In this document: piece after piece, positions 25,431 to 37,539 of the stretch
Layout of the letters: each line of letters opens with the position of its first letter
Position numbering within the stretch: the first letter of the stretch is position 1
Made by a program: the position numbers and the translations under genes
The notes under the pieces: model-generated
Seen by the model: only the letters and a program-made list of their open reading frames with translations
What the model was told of the DNA's origin: nothing
Database searches by the model: none
NCBI GenBank assembly: GCA_029706075.1
Contig: JAINUG010000015.1
Location: forward strand, 7,834,154 to 7,898,153
Length of the DNA stretch: 64,000 bases
Source: Aldrovandia affinis
Taxonomy: Eukaryota; Chordata; Actinopteri; Notacanthiformes; Halosauridae
Direction of reading: 5' to 3'

Positions 25431-25763
25431 TCAGACCACCACATGTGGTTGGTACAACCGATATGCACCATGGCACAGAACAGGGCTTCCCAACCCTGAT
25501 CCTGGAGGGCTGCAGGAAGTTTTTGTTTTTGTTTTGCTAATAAAATCAACAATCAGTTTAGACACAAGAAACCAGGTGAGGTGAGTTAACTGTAATCAGC
25601 TGCTTTAATTGTGCAATAAGTTCTGAGTAACAACGAAAACCAGAATACCCTGCCACCAGAAGTGATGCTAGGATTTGACCTTTAGGGGGGCTCAGCACTC
25701 TGAGAATGTGAGCTGTACCATGGTGCATACAGGTTGGACTGGCCACACATGGTGGTTCACCAC
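25431..25763. mobile_element. Inverted-repeat element interrupted by a hAT-like end
   Basis: Outer arms 25431-25475 and 25713-25763 are ~80% inverted repeats (ATGCACCATGG / CCATGGTGCAT; ACCACATGTGG / CCACACATGGT). Inside, 25483-25520 reads CAGGGCTTCCCAACCCTGAT and CCTGGAGGGCTGCAG, a typical fish hAT-type left end with no matching right end. Probably a nested, partly deleted pair of MITEs. Confidence 0.55.
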
Positions 25764-25799
25764 CCTAATAAGTGATTTTACATTGGGGTAAATTACATT

Positions 25800-25960
25800 G
25801 CTCCTCAACCCATTGGGCAAATACTCGTGTTCTGTGGATAGGGGTATTGTCATCTTGAAAGACACACCTAGCTACAGGAAAGAAATGCTTTGACATGGGA
25901 TGAAGATGATCACTCAGTTACTAAGTACCGACATTGACCTTGTTGGAACACTGTTGTCAC
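25800..25960 (-). mobile_element. Second copy of the 1.8-kb Tc1/mariner-like fragment
   Basis: Shares CTGTGGATRGGGGYATTGTC, GAAAGAAATGCTTTGACATG and GAAGATGATYAYTCAGT blocks with 1821-1920, so both come from one family. Shorter and more decayed; no ORF. Confidence 0.55.
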
Positions 25961-26746
25961 TACCTGTATATGAAGCAAATCATAAAACATGTAGTTTACT
26001 TATGTAAAGGCTGTTATAGATGAAACTTCAGATCAACAGTACAATGGTACAGATATTTGGAAAAAATTCAAGACAATCCTTATAAGGTGTAGTTTAAGTA
26101 TACACAGCTGTTGCAAGAGGCTGGTATGTGATACCTGATGTGTAACACCCTCCCCCCCCTCACCCGCACACATGGTTTACAGTTGTGCAACAGATTAAGA
26201 GCTGTAAACAACACCATTTATCCTCAGGATGAGATCCCTGGAAAGTCGTTGTCCTCAAATGCTCTTTGCAACAATGAATGGTCATCCTTGCCAGGTTGTT
26301 ACTGGGGAAAAAAACACAATGAGGGTGTTATTGTTCAATTTAAGCTTATTACACTGTCTGACTTTGGGGACAAAAGAGTGTGCTGGCCATGCTGGCTCAT
26401 GCAGCCAGCACATCCTAGTGATCTGATTGCCAGACCCGCGGAATGAGTGAAGCCAGGCCAATTCCAGCCAAAGGAGGCAGTCCTTGAATGGTGACAATAT
26501 TATTGAGCCAGATATCACTTTATCTGGACCGTCTCACAAAAGTAGCGGGGACAAGCTGACACATTGTACAGTGTGCAGCAACCTGTAAACCTGTAGGCTG
26601 GTGACAGTAATTCTGTTATCAACCCCCACAAAACACACTCCACTGCAAAGCCTGCACCCTTGATGAGATGTAGGGTTAATGCATTGCAGCACCCCATAGG
26701 TAGCCAGCACTACTCAGGTAGATATTTACAATTCAGTTTGTAAACC

Positions 26747-27080
26747 GCCTCCCGTGTGGTCTAGTGGTTTCAACGTCCGATGCTGGCCATGGCGACCGGG
26801 GTTCGATTCCCCGTTGCGCCAGAGGCAATTGGCTCTCCGCCCCAGGGAGGGGGGAGGGAAGCCAACACAGTTCACTGCGCACAGGAGTGGTTCTGGGGTG
26901 CTGGAATTACAGTCGACAGCACGACGAGTGCTGTCTCGGAGGAGGCAGTGCTTCGCCATTGTCACTGCCAGTCACAGGGCTATGGCAGCAAACTACGAGG
27001 GAGGGGATTGAACTAAAAATAGCGGGAGTAATTGGCTACCAAATTGGGAAAAAACTGGATAAAATCTGAAAAAATAAATG
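26747..27080 (+). mobile_element. tRNA-derived SINE (family A), full-length
   Basis: Box A TGGTCTAGTGG (26757-26767) and box B GGTTCGATTCC (26800-26810) both match the Pol III consensus. The head resembles tRNA-Glu. A ~250-bp body follows, ending GCTACCAAATTGGGAAAAAA and an A-rich tail. A second, head-less copy lies at 37,215-37,470 on the other strand. Confidence 0.85.
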
Positions 27081-30000
27081 TATTTAAAAAAAGAATTACA
27101 TGGCACACTCGTGCAAGAAAATTAAGGAAGGTAATGTGTAATTCACAATGAAATGTGTAATATTCACAATACAACATATTCGATTTATATGTCATTTTAA
27201 GAACATTATTCTTAACAATAATGATTTAAGAACTTAAGAATCTTGGATTTTTTTTTCTGTTGTGCACTCCTCTCGCAGTGTCTCCTTACATGACATTTTG
27301 AAACCAGGTAAAGATATATATCATTGCAATGAGATTTGACAGTAATAATGTAATTACGCTCATTAAAATTATTTTCATGTACATGCACTATACACTAGAA
27401 ACCAAGCAATGTGGAAAATAATGCTGACTAAATATAAATATGACCCCGTTGATCCAAGTACAAAGGCCTTTTTTCACTAATATCCTGTAGTCATGAACCT
27501 TAGCTGCAAACACTTGAAATGTCACCCACTATGGGTATGGTAAGTACTTCATCACTGCATACCCACACTGGAACTGACAACCTCCTGGAGGGGCACATGG
27601 TTCAACAGCTAAAGTACTACAGCCGAGGAACCGTATTTGGGTTAATTCACTAAGAGGCTTCCTTTTCCAGACTAATTTAACAGAAATTCAACAGCGTCCT
27701 TTGTCTGGGATGTTAATAATTATTGTGAACAAATTGGTTCACGAGATAACACATGCATCCAACAATGAAATTTTGGGGGTGCATGTGCAGGAAGGGGGCA
27801 TGGAATTAAGGGTAGGAGATGGAATTACTGTTTAGTAAATAGCAAATCACACACAGATTCGCATCAGCTGTGGAGATCTGTTGGGTGGAGCGACCACCCA
27901 GAAATAACCTACGGTAAAGGGATGTACAAGTGTCATGTTGAGGGATTGACTGAGGCTGATCCCAAGCTCTAGGCCTCTGTAGATACAATATCATCTGAAG
28001 GAGAAATGTGATCACTGTTGCTTTCAGCCTGACACCAGGCTTGTTTTCCTCTGTGTATATCAACTCACATGAGGGGTAGGGGGAGGAAATAGCATAAGAT
28101 CAGAAATTCCGCTGTGAATTATGTATTTATAGATTGGGGAAATATCCCAAGAAATTGGCTCAATCATTACCATTATTTTTGTTCAGATATGCCAATTCAA
28201 CTATTTTCTCTCTAGTTCCAAATCAAAAGACTGAAATGCTATATATACAGAACAAAAGCTTAATTAGCAAATTACTATTCTTCAAATACATGTTACTGAG
28301 TTTTTTTAATTTGTTTTTTTTTATAAAAATGAGTTTACAGTAATCTTTATCAAAGGAAAATGAAGGAGGGAACTACAAAACAGACGGACTAAAACCAAAT
28401 CATCTTTTCATGTATGATGTATATAAAGACCAACTTTTAACTATTCTATTGAAATCAACGGAATATTCACATCTTATTGAATCCACATTTTAGTGTTTGC
28501 CCGCTAACTTTTTACATTGATGGTTCAAAGCTAAATATTGTTATGGACCCATCTGCATATTAATTCAGGTTCAAGTTCAGGATATCAAGGCCTCCAGCAC
28601 TGATTGATCTGACATTTTTTAGGCAAGGAGACCATTTAAAAGTTCTGGCAAACAGAAAGCACAACACACCTCAGCATATGATTGATAGTTGAAGGAGTAG
28701 CTACAACACACTGCATTCTTTATGTCTGTCACACTGGAGACAACTCACCTCACTTGCCCCTAATAAAGACAATACCTGATATGCCTTTGCTGAACTAAAT
28801 GTTTGATTTGGAGCAGAAATGAATAAACTCTTGTCAAATGTATTTAAGTGATGATAGACAAGACCTGGGGCTATGATTGGGCAGACAATAAAAGGCTGAT
28901 TATTTTTAAGCACAAAAACATTTTGCAAACTTTAAACTGAACATAATGTTTTAAATAGCTCAAGCTTGTTTGCTGGTAATTTCCTATTCTGTGGAGGTCA
29001 TTTGAGTTTCGCTGAAGACTCTATTGAAAATATGCATGTGCATTGCCAAATCATGGCTTTAAATATGGTTAGTATGACAGCTTTCATAGAAGATAGCAGG
29101 AAATTGAGTGAGTGATTCTTTTCTGCACAATTGGGAGCTTTCCAAGTCATCCACATCATCCAATACATTAGGAACAGGACAATGGCTTTTTATCCCCCCA
29201 AAAAGTGTTTCTACAGAAATCTATCCATTTCCATCAATATGACAAGTCATTAATTGATGCAATTGTGTGTAATTGAAGGCATTCATTACAGAAGAACAGA
29301 AGAGAAGAAGAGAGTCGACTTACTCTGAACCCACCCTGGGCCTGGCTACTTCTTCCATCAAATCGCTGTTATATTGTAAATCACAAAACATATTGTTTAA
29401 ATAAACATTCTCTGGGGTCATGATCTATTGACCCAATTTGAGGATTTCTCCAACAAACACATTTTATATTGGTCTTCAACTCAGTTCTTCCAGATCTTCC
29501 TCTCTACCAGGTCTCTCTGTAGGATACATAGGCCACTGCAGGGGAACATGAGAAAACCTATAATTTTGCACTTCACTATCCAACCCTGTGGGTAAAATAC
29601 ATGTATACTTGAAAAAGATTCATTTTGGAGCGTAATCTAAACCTTAAAAGAAAAATAACTGTGTCACTCCTATCTATGTTGATAGAATGTCTATCAGTAT
29701 ACATTTTTTGAAACCATGACCCGTGTTTTGGTATTTTTAAATCCCTGGAACAATGCAGGGCAGGACTGATAAGATGAAGCTCTCTAATACTTTAATCCTG
29801 ATTATAGGCAATGGGGAATTCAATTAATTTGTTTCAAACAGGATCATGTTCAATTCACAATGAAAGTTGTCAGGATAATCTTGGACAATTCCATTATCAA
29901 CTGAGGGAAGAGGAACCTTCTCAGCAGATTGAGGTAAACGTTGTATTATAAATGCCAACCTCTAGCATGTGTACAGTAGACTACATAATAACCATACATT

Positions 30001-30990
30001 TGGGCACATTTCATCTTCATACACCAGTCTTTATCATATTCAGAGATGAATGTCTTATAATTAGCTTATTGCTTATAATTAGTTATTTTCACCTTAATCC
30101 ACAGTGTTAAGCAGAAGCAGCAGTGGTAGCTTTTAAGCAGGAAATAGGGGAGACAGTGCACTTTTAAACTAATAATTACCCTGAACCTGTTCTTATTATT
30201 GTTATAAACACCTTGCCAATTATAGTAAGGATGACTGCTGTGCCACCCATATCTACAATAACTATACAGTTAAATACAAGCACTCCATCAACACACTGGC
30301 CTGAGGACCAGGTGACTGTTTTACAACCTATAGGCCACATAGTACTACAAGAGAGAGCTAGTGTAGAGATAACTAGAGTACTAGTGTGCTGGTGTCAGAG
30401 GATAAATGTATTTCTTACCGACAACAGCTGGTTGCAAGCCAGAAAGTTTGATGGAACCCAAGGAGCCCTGTTTGATTTAAACCCATCTGACAGGACAAGG
30501 CTGGTTGTGTCCTACCATCTCAGACTCCCGGTCATAGCTGATTAATGACATAGTTGAGACTTGAACCTGCGACCATAGGGACCAGTCTGCACCCATAGGC
30601 CCAATTCAATTCTAGAAAATTTTGTTTATTTGCTCACCTGCACACTTGAGGATAGCAAGTTTGCTCATAACTCGCTATCTTCAGTTTGGGGAATCCCTTG
30701 TAAGTACCAGATGTGTTTTTCGAATGGAGTCCATGTCCACTTTATGACTAGGGCCTGGAGAAAATCACAGGTTGAAAATCTTGCATGTATTTCAGCCCTA
30801 CACTACCAAGGGGTCAATGGTGCCTCTATTTGAAGATATGTACAATTATTCAATGAATTGCGGCAATCTCAGTTAATCATACAATTACCATTTAATTAGG
30901 GTCATAAGAAGAATGAAAGCAAAATGTTTATGTCTGCTGACACTGTTCAAGAGGTGAGAAATTATATAAAATTAGCAACCTGCCCAACAG
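27081..30990. other. Intergenic, no gene seen
   Basis: AT-rich unique sequence with only short chance ORFs, the longest 110 codons at 30213-30545 without a domain signature. Confidence 0.55.
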
Positions 30991-31003
30991 TGTTAAAGAA
31001 TAT

Positions 31004-31363
31004 CCATCCATCCATCCATTATCTAAGCCGCTTATTCCTGGTCAGGGTCGCGGGGGGCTGGAGCCTATCCCAGCATGCGTTCCGGGCGAGAGGCAGGAAT
31101 ACACCCTGGACAAGTCGCCAATCCATCGCAGGGCACGCACACCATTCACTCACACACTCATACCTACGGGCAATTTAGACTCTCCAATTAGCCTAACGTG
31201 CATGTCTTTGGACTGTGGGAGGAAACCGGAGTACCCGGAGGAAACCCACGCGGACACGAGGAGAACATGCAAACTCCACACAGAAAGGCCCCCGGCCTGG
31301 ATTCGAACCCGAGACCTTCTTGCTGTGAGGCGACAGTGCTATCCACTGCACCACCGTGCCGCT
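31004..31363 (-). mobile_element. Full-length tRNA-derived SINE with 13-bp TSD
   Basis: On the minus strand the element begins GCGGCACGGTGGTGCAGTGG (box A at 31343-31353) with box B GGTTCGAATCC at 31299-31309. It ends in (GGAT)n, a tail typical of elements mobilised by CR1/L2-clade LINEs. Exact 13-bp target duplications TGTTAAAGAATAT flank it (30991-31003 and 31364-31376). The body is a very common fish repeat type (GTTTCCTCCCACAGTCCAAA). Confidence 0.9.
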
Positions 31364-32718
31364 TGTTAAAGAATATTGTAAGACAAAAAATAAAACAAGT
31401 TATTTGCAGCAGGGGCACGTAAATAAAACCAGGGGCAGCTGTGGATGTCACACTGGAAAAGTGCTCTAAAATGTGAAGTTAAATGTAATCATTGTAATTG
31501 GGTTTACTATATCTTATTTGATGATGGGTGAAAACCCTCCCCATAAGACACACTTCAATCGGCATCAACAGAATTAGTAACAACTGACAGGTAGATAAAT
31601 TAAATCATGTAGGCTCTCTGTTCTTTCTCCTTATGCTTTTTTGTTTGTTTCCCTGATTCATCTTAAACTTTTGTTTATTGTGCTTTTGTGTATTTAAAGC
31701 AATAGATCCAAATCAAAATATTTTTCTTTAACAGTACAATGTTTCCAAATAAAAGTTTCTAACAAACTTTCTGTCTACTGCGAATTCACCAAGAGGAGAG
31801 CTTGTGAGCACTGATGTTCGAAATCAATGGGAGTTTATGTACCTGCAACTACCAGGCTTGAAATTGCATGCCTAAATTACATCTCAGTAACTTCTAAACA
31901 AGATGAGCCAGCTCGAGGAAGCGCAGTTTGGAGAATTTGCTCTTGCAGAAGATCGCAAGTGATTCCGCGGTCCTGACTGATTGCGGAAGATCATTCCACC
32001 ACCGAGGGGTGAGGACAGAGAAGAGGCGAGACCGTGAGGAGCGGCTGCCGGGCGTCCGGAGGGATGGGACAGTCAGTTTGCCAGAGGAGGCGGAGCGGAG
32101 GGGTCTGGCTGGGGTGTAGGGTATGATAAATGTCTGGAGGTAAAGGGGAGCATCGGTGAGTCCGGGTGATCGCTGCGATGTGGCCTGACAAGCACAGCTG
32201 GTCATCCAGGGTCACTCCAAGACTCCTGGCAGACTGGGACGGAGATACTATGGAGCCTTCCACGGTGATTGAAGCATCAATCATCGGGGAGCCCTTCGCT
32301 GGGAGGAAGAGCAGCTCCGTTTTCCCCAGGTTCAACTACTATGACTTGAAGTACAGTATGTCAGTGCAGATCCAGAGATTCCCATCTTGATGAGAGATGA
32401 GAGCAGGATCTGGTGGTCCATGGTATCTAATGCAGCTGACAAGTTGAGGAGGAGGAGGAGGATGGAGCTAAGATATTGGGACTTGACCACTTGTAGAGGC
32501 TCAGTGATTACAAGCAGTGCAGTCTCTGTGGAGTGGCCTGCCTTGGACCTAGATTGGTTAGGATCAAGCAGATCATTCTGTAGGAGATGAGCAGACAGTT
32601 AGTTATAGACTGCCCACTCTAGTGTTTTGGAAAGGAATGGGAGGAGAGAGACAGTTTGGTAGTTAGAATTGACAGCAGGATTCAGAGAGGGTTTTTTGAG
32701 GAGCAGGATGACATGGGC

Positions 32719-32788
32719 GTCCAGGGTTACCCCAAGACTCCTGGCAGACTGGGACGTGTCTGCCAGGAGTCTTGGGGTAACCCTGGAC
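32719..32788. repeat. Perfect 31-bp inverted repeat, 8-bp spacer
   Basis: Arms 32719-32749 and 32758-32788 are exact reverse complements (CCAGGGTTACCCCAAGACTC in the left arm). Both arms derive from the L2 LGVTLD codons, as the family sequence CGTCCCAGTCTGCCAGGAGT shows. Confidence 0.95.
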
Positions 32789-33434
32789 AACCAGCTGTGC
32801 TTCTCGAGCCATATTGCAGCGATCACTCGGACCTGCCGTTTCTCCCTCCACAACATCCGGAGGATCCGACGTTCCTCACCCAAGAGGCCACTCAACTCCT
32901 GGTCCAGGCCCTGGTGATCTCACGTCTGGACTACTGCAACTCCTTGCTGGCAGGCCTTCCGGCCTGTGCCATCAAGCCACTGCAACTAGTCCAGAACGCT
33001 GCTGCTCGCCTGGTGTTCAACCAGCCGAAGTTCACCCACGTCACCCCTCTACTCTCCTCTCTGCACTGGCTCCCCATCGCAGCACGCATCAGATTCAAGT
33101 CACTGGTGCTTGCTTTTCAAGCGGCCAGAGGTACTGCTCCCCCATACCTCCAGTCACTCATCACGCCCTACACCCCGTCCAGACCTCTCCGCTCCGCCTC
33201 CGCTGGCAGACTGACTGCCCCATCCCTCCGGGCGCCTGGCAGCCGCTCTCGCGGTCTCGCTCTTCTCTGTCCTGGTCCCTCGTTGGTGGAACGACCTCCC
33301 GCAATTGGTCAGGACTGCGGAATCACTTCCAATCTTCCGCAAGAGACTCAAAACCCACCTCTTCAGACTCCACTACCCTGATCTCTGTCCATCTAGCTAA
33401 ATTGTCTTCACCACTGTCTACTTGTTCAACACTA

Positions 33435-33473
<39 letters not shown>

Positions 33474-33690
33474 TACATTTTGTAAACATTGTAAAATGTA
33501 AAATACCTTTTCCTTCCCGGTGTTACAGGTATGGTACGCAGATGCCTGCAATGATGTCTATTGCTGTATTCCTGCACTGATCTCGTGCGCTAACTGTGAT
33601 TGTTCCTACCATGTATTGATGCACATCTTGTAAGTCGCTCTGGATAAGAGTGTCTGCTAAATGCTTAAAATGTAAATGTAAAAAATGAGA
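32719..33690 (+). mobile_element. L2-type LINE 3' part nested inside the minus-strand L2
   Basis: The plus strand encodes the RT C-terminal region (LGVTLDNQLCFSSHIAAITR, ISRLDYCNSLLAGLPA, LQLVQNAAARLVF, LHWLPIAARIRFKSL) in one long ORF reaching 33381, with a frameshift near WNDLP. A 28-base A run (33443-33470) and an AT-rich 3' UTR follow, ending in GTAAGTCGCTCTGGATAAGA (33630-33663) and an A-rich end near 33690. The 5' end starts at a 31-bp palindrome. Confidence 0.85.
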
Positions 33691-35363
33691 GGGGGCATAG
33701 TTGAGGAGTTGAGGGGGGAAGGAATGTGATCGAGAGGGCAGGTGGTAGGACGGTGGGAGTGAACAAGTTGAAGGATGTCCGAGTCAGGGAGGGGTGAGAA
33801 GGAAGCGAGATGGGTGAGGGACGGTTAGGTGAGGGAAAGGATGGGGGGAAGGAGTTGCGAATGTCATTGACCTTCTTTAAAATAAGGATGCGAAGTCATC
33901 TATGGTTAGGGAGGTGGGGGAGGAGGAGGTGTGAGGAGAGAGGAAAACGTAGAGTACAGTTTGTGAGGATTAGAAGCAGAAGATTGAATCTTGGAAAAGA
34001 AAAATGCAGATTTTGAGGTTAGAGGAAAAGGTAGCCAGGAGCGTGTGGAAGTCAGTCAGGGCCACAGGGGATTTGGATTTACTCCATTTCCTTTCTGCCG
34101 CTCATAGTTTGAGTCGGTCGGCTCGAATGGAGTCAGTTAACCTGGGGTGGGGGGTCGGAGACAAGCAGGTTTAGTGGAGAGAGGACGAAGTGAATCAAAG
34201 GAGGAGGAGAGAGAGGACAGAAGGGTGGATGAGGCTTCCTCAGCAGGTAGCTGAGAGAAGGCATCAGTAGGGGGAAGGGATGATGGAACAGTAGCTGACA
34301 GGGCTGCGGGGGAGAGAGAGCGGAGGTTGCGACGGACAGAGACAGTGGGGGCAGGTGAAGAGGGTTTAGGCACAGTGGGGATGGGAGGGAAAAAGACAGA
34401 AAGCAGTGATCAGACACATGCAGAGGTGATACCACAATGTTGGGTGAGGTGTAGTTCCTAGTGAAGACCAGGTCCAATTAGTTGCTGACCTTGTGGGATT
34501 CAGCCATGGTGAAGTCAAAGGACTGAAGCAGGGGGAGAATGCGGAGGACTGAGGGGTGTCCAGCAGCAGGTTGAAGTCACCGAGGAGTAAGACAGTAGTG
34601 CCATCCTCAGTGAAGGAGCTCAAGATTTTCTCCAGGCCCTATTTTGAGAAGTGAAGTTTACATTTTTATTTATTCACATTTGTTTTCACACCCTCCAATT
34701 GAGTCTGCTCAGGACTTCAGCAAGTTAATTTGTTCAGATCTCCCATAATTCTGTGCAAACAACAGGGGATAAAAATGCATCCATAGAACGGGGAAGAATG
34801 GGGAAAATCCACTTATGAATGAATGAATTTAAACAATTATAGCTGCTTCCATCTAGGCAACTAACCACAATACCAGTTGACTTTTACCAGAATATTATTG
34901 TCAGTTTTTAATTTATTATTTATTCTACATTGGAACATTACTGACAAATATATACACACACACATATGTACCATATACAATATACTGATTATTAAGTTGG
35001 CTGCTAAATGCCCAATTGATTGAAATCGGTATGGCTGGAACGCTCTTTCCTTCCCTTTAAAAAAACCAACTAGTTTAACCAAAATATTTAACATATAGCA
35101 ACCAGACTACACACATACCTTTGATTTATGGTTGTGCATCCAGCTCATGCTTTATATACATTTGTGGTAGATACTTACTGAAATATTCTACATTTTTAGC
35201 AATTAGCGTGCTAGCTCATTGCTAATTAGCATAGCATGGTAATGATGACCAAAGCTGCTGCTGGCTAAGTGATGTCATAACTCTATTCCACACAGATTAC
35301 CATACTAACCTAACTAGCTAGTTAGCATTTGAAGACCTTAATCATCATAATTTGTTGTATTTT

Positions 35364-35720
35364 AAAGACTTAAATACTAGTTAACTATCTATCTGACTGT
35401 GTCAGCTAGCTAGCAAGCTGCAAATAGATTGTTAGCTCACCAATATATATTATCTTATATACAGATTCATGAGCACACTTCAATTGTCCAACAGTTGTAT
35501 AAATATCTCCAGTTAATTAACTAACTAACTCCCTGATTATGTTAGCTAACTGTGATAACATTAAGCTCACAATTTGAACTTGCTTAACTTATTAGCTAGG
35601 CCCTTCCTTATTAGCTCCGGTTCCCAGTTTCAGGAAAGACGTTCAGTATTTAAAGCCTTAAATACTGGTTCTTTCGCTATCTGACTATATCAGCTAGCAA
35701 GGTAGCAAGCTGTAAAAATG
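35364..35720 (+). repeat. Diverged duplication rich in AGCTAGC motifs
   Basis: The block CTTAAATACTAGTT...CTATCTGACTGTGTCAGCTAG (35364-35440) recurs imperfectly at 35648-35720, offset ~285 bp. The surrounding 35.2-35.7 kb is full of TTAGCTAAC/GCTAGC words. No ORF. Confidence 0.55.
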
Positions 35721-35867
35721 TGTAATGCCAATAAAGCAATGCCAATGACTTTATTATAATATTCTGAATAACAATACACTACCAATACATACACATGTAT
35801 AACCAAAAAGTTACTTCAGTCCTTCTTCTCCCCATCTGTCCATCCATTCCTCCCTTCATCCCTCCAC

Positions 35868-35925
35868 CCAAGTTGATGATGTCATTAAAGCCTTAATACT
35901 GCATGGCTATTATAATATTCCAAAA
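35868..35925 (+). repeat. Segment shared with sequence beside the 37.2-kb SINE
   Basis: AAGTTGATGATGTCATT and GCTATTATAAT here recur at 37469-37515 next to the truncated SINE, suggesting an older repeat family or a local duplication that the SINE entered. Confidence 0.5.
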
Positions 35926-36837
35926 TTAAATTTCATAAACTACGTTTTAAGTGAGAAGTTAAAGGTTTGATCAAAAGCCAAAAAAGATGGGATATTTGAA
36001 TTAGCATCAAAACCTTTAATTTCACATATGCACTAACAAGGTTTTCCTGCACACGGCTTTGACACCTGCTACAGTACTGTAGCTATGTTAGTTTACTGTA
36101 CTTCAAACAACATGTAGGCTACTCACCACTGGGCACAGGCAGGGTGCTTAGGATTCAAACCTTCTCTCAAACAGCCTAATTCATACCCTTAAGAGTAGGT
36201 TGTCTTTCTACATGTACACTTGATCATGTAATGGTGATTACAGATTTTTTTTAAATCCACCTAGGGCATTATTCCATTCCATGACTATAACCTATACAAC
36301 CTTTGAAGTTAATTTTAAGTAAGCTACACATCCATTCTCACCAGACCACCGAACTTCATTGACTGAGCTTTTTGTCTTACTGTAATGTGGTAGGCCTATT
36401 TTCAGTTATTTCCTTTTAGAATTATTGAGTACCACTTCTTTTGCAAACATGAATACAATGAACAGCAAGAAAAGCAACACACCATTGTTAATCTGAGCAA
36501 TTACTAATTTATTAATTTAAAGTCTCAGTTTACCACAAACTATTAGCCAACTATTTGAATGATTAGCCTCGATCAATTCAAGGCATGTCCAAGAGCAGCA
36601 TAACCGGGTCAGCTAGCACCATTGTTATTATATACCAGTGTTATATGTGGCTTTACAAACTACTAACTAGAGAGTATTAGTGCAGCTAGCTTGTTGTCTG
36701 TCCCCTTCACCATAGTAGTTGCTGGTTGCCTAGTGACAACTGCTTTTGACAGTGTTCTGGCTGGTTGGATGTGGGTGCCAAAGTTTGCCAGCATTGTCAA
36801 AAAAACCTTTAGCTCACCATTAAAAGTCAATGGGCAA

Positions 36838-37175
36838 GGGGCCTCTGATAGTGCAGCGGTCTAACGCACTCGCTTACTAGTGTGAGCTCATGGTTGCGGT
36901 TCGAAACCCGACTGTGCCAGACTGGCCCTGGCAGGGAGCCCTAATCGGGGGTGGTGTTTGGCTGTCCGCCCCAGGTGGAGGGGGGAGGGTGAACCGCCTC
37001 TGAACCGCCACAAACTTAGCTGTCTCCAGAACGTGGGTGGGCGAATTCCATCTCAAAGGAAGCGGAGTTAGCTGCCCTCAGAGAATTAGCTTGCCTCGTA
37101 GAGACGGGCAGCGAGTTCATGTGGGGAGGGCAACTAAATTGGGAGAAAAACAGGAAAAAATATATTCTGAAAAAG
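36838..37175 (+). mobile_element. tRNA-derived SINE (family C)
   Basis: Box A TAGTGCAGCGG (36849-36859) and box B GGTTCGAAACC (36898-36908) are at tRNA-like spacing. The body differs from family A, but its 3' end (AATTGGGAGAAAAACAGGA) is shared with it. Confidence 0.75.
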
Positions 37176-37214
37176 AAAGAAAAACAATTTTAAAGTCAAT
37201 AGGCATGTGCATCT

Positions 37215-37470
37215 GGAAAATTGTGATTTTTTTTAGTTTCTGATTTTATCCTGTTTTTTCTCCCAATTTGGTAGCCAATTACACCCGCTATTTTCAGGTC
37301 AATCACTCCCTCATAGTTCGCTGCCGTAGCCCTGTGACCGGTAGTGACAAAGGCGAGGTATCGTCTCTTCCGAGACGGCACTCGTTGTGCTGTCAACCGT
37401 AACTCCAGCACTCCAGAGCCACTCCTGTGCGCAGCGAACGTCTTGTCGGCTTCCCTCCCCCCTCCATCCA
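37215..37470 (-). mobile_element. SINE family A, 5'-truncated copy
   Basis: Matches the body of the 26.7-kb SINE over ~240 bp in reverse orientation (CTGCGCACAGGAGTGG, GGTCACAGGGCTA, GGCTACCAAATTGGGA). The tRNA head is missing. It lies tail to tail with the family C SINE, ~40 bp away. Confidence 0.8.
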
Positions 37471-37539
37471 AGTTGATGATGTAATTTATAACATACCACT
37501 GCAAAGCTATTATAATTCTGAATTACAATAATGTGCAAA

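Larger units (their letters stand above)
31890..34640 (-). mobile_element. L2-type LINE on the minus strand, broken by a nested L2
   Basis: From 34640 down the minus strand encodes an endonuclease (GDFN, then VSDHCF), a linker (ELTDSIRADRLKL, KKVNDIRNSF), then after the interruption reverse transcriptase (LLKKPSLNP, SLLPFLSKTLE, AALDTMDHQILLSSL, LGVTLDDQL) and the C-terminus (PRWWNDLPQSVRTAESLAIF). Many stops and frameshifts. The reading order is consistent with one element split at 32,719-33,690. Confidence 0.8.

Noticed and set aside
26757-26820. Apparent tRNA-Glu gene
   Set aside because: Boxes A and B are perfect, but the acceptor stem does not pair and the sequence continues into a SINE body.
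34133-34623. Possible cellular gene with GDFN motif
   Set aside because: The endonuclease motifs GDFN and SDH and the linker match an L2 LINE; frameshifts and stops interrupt it.
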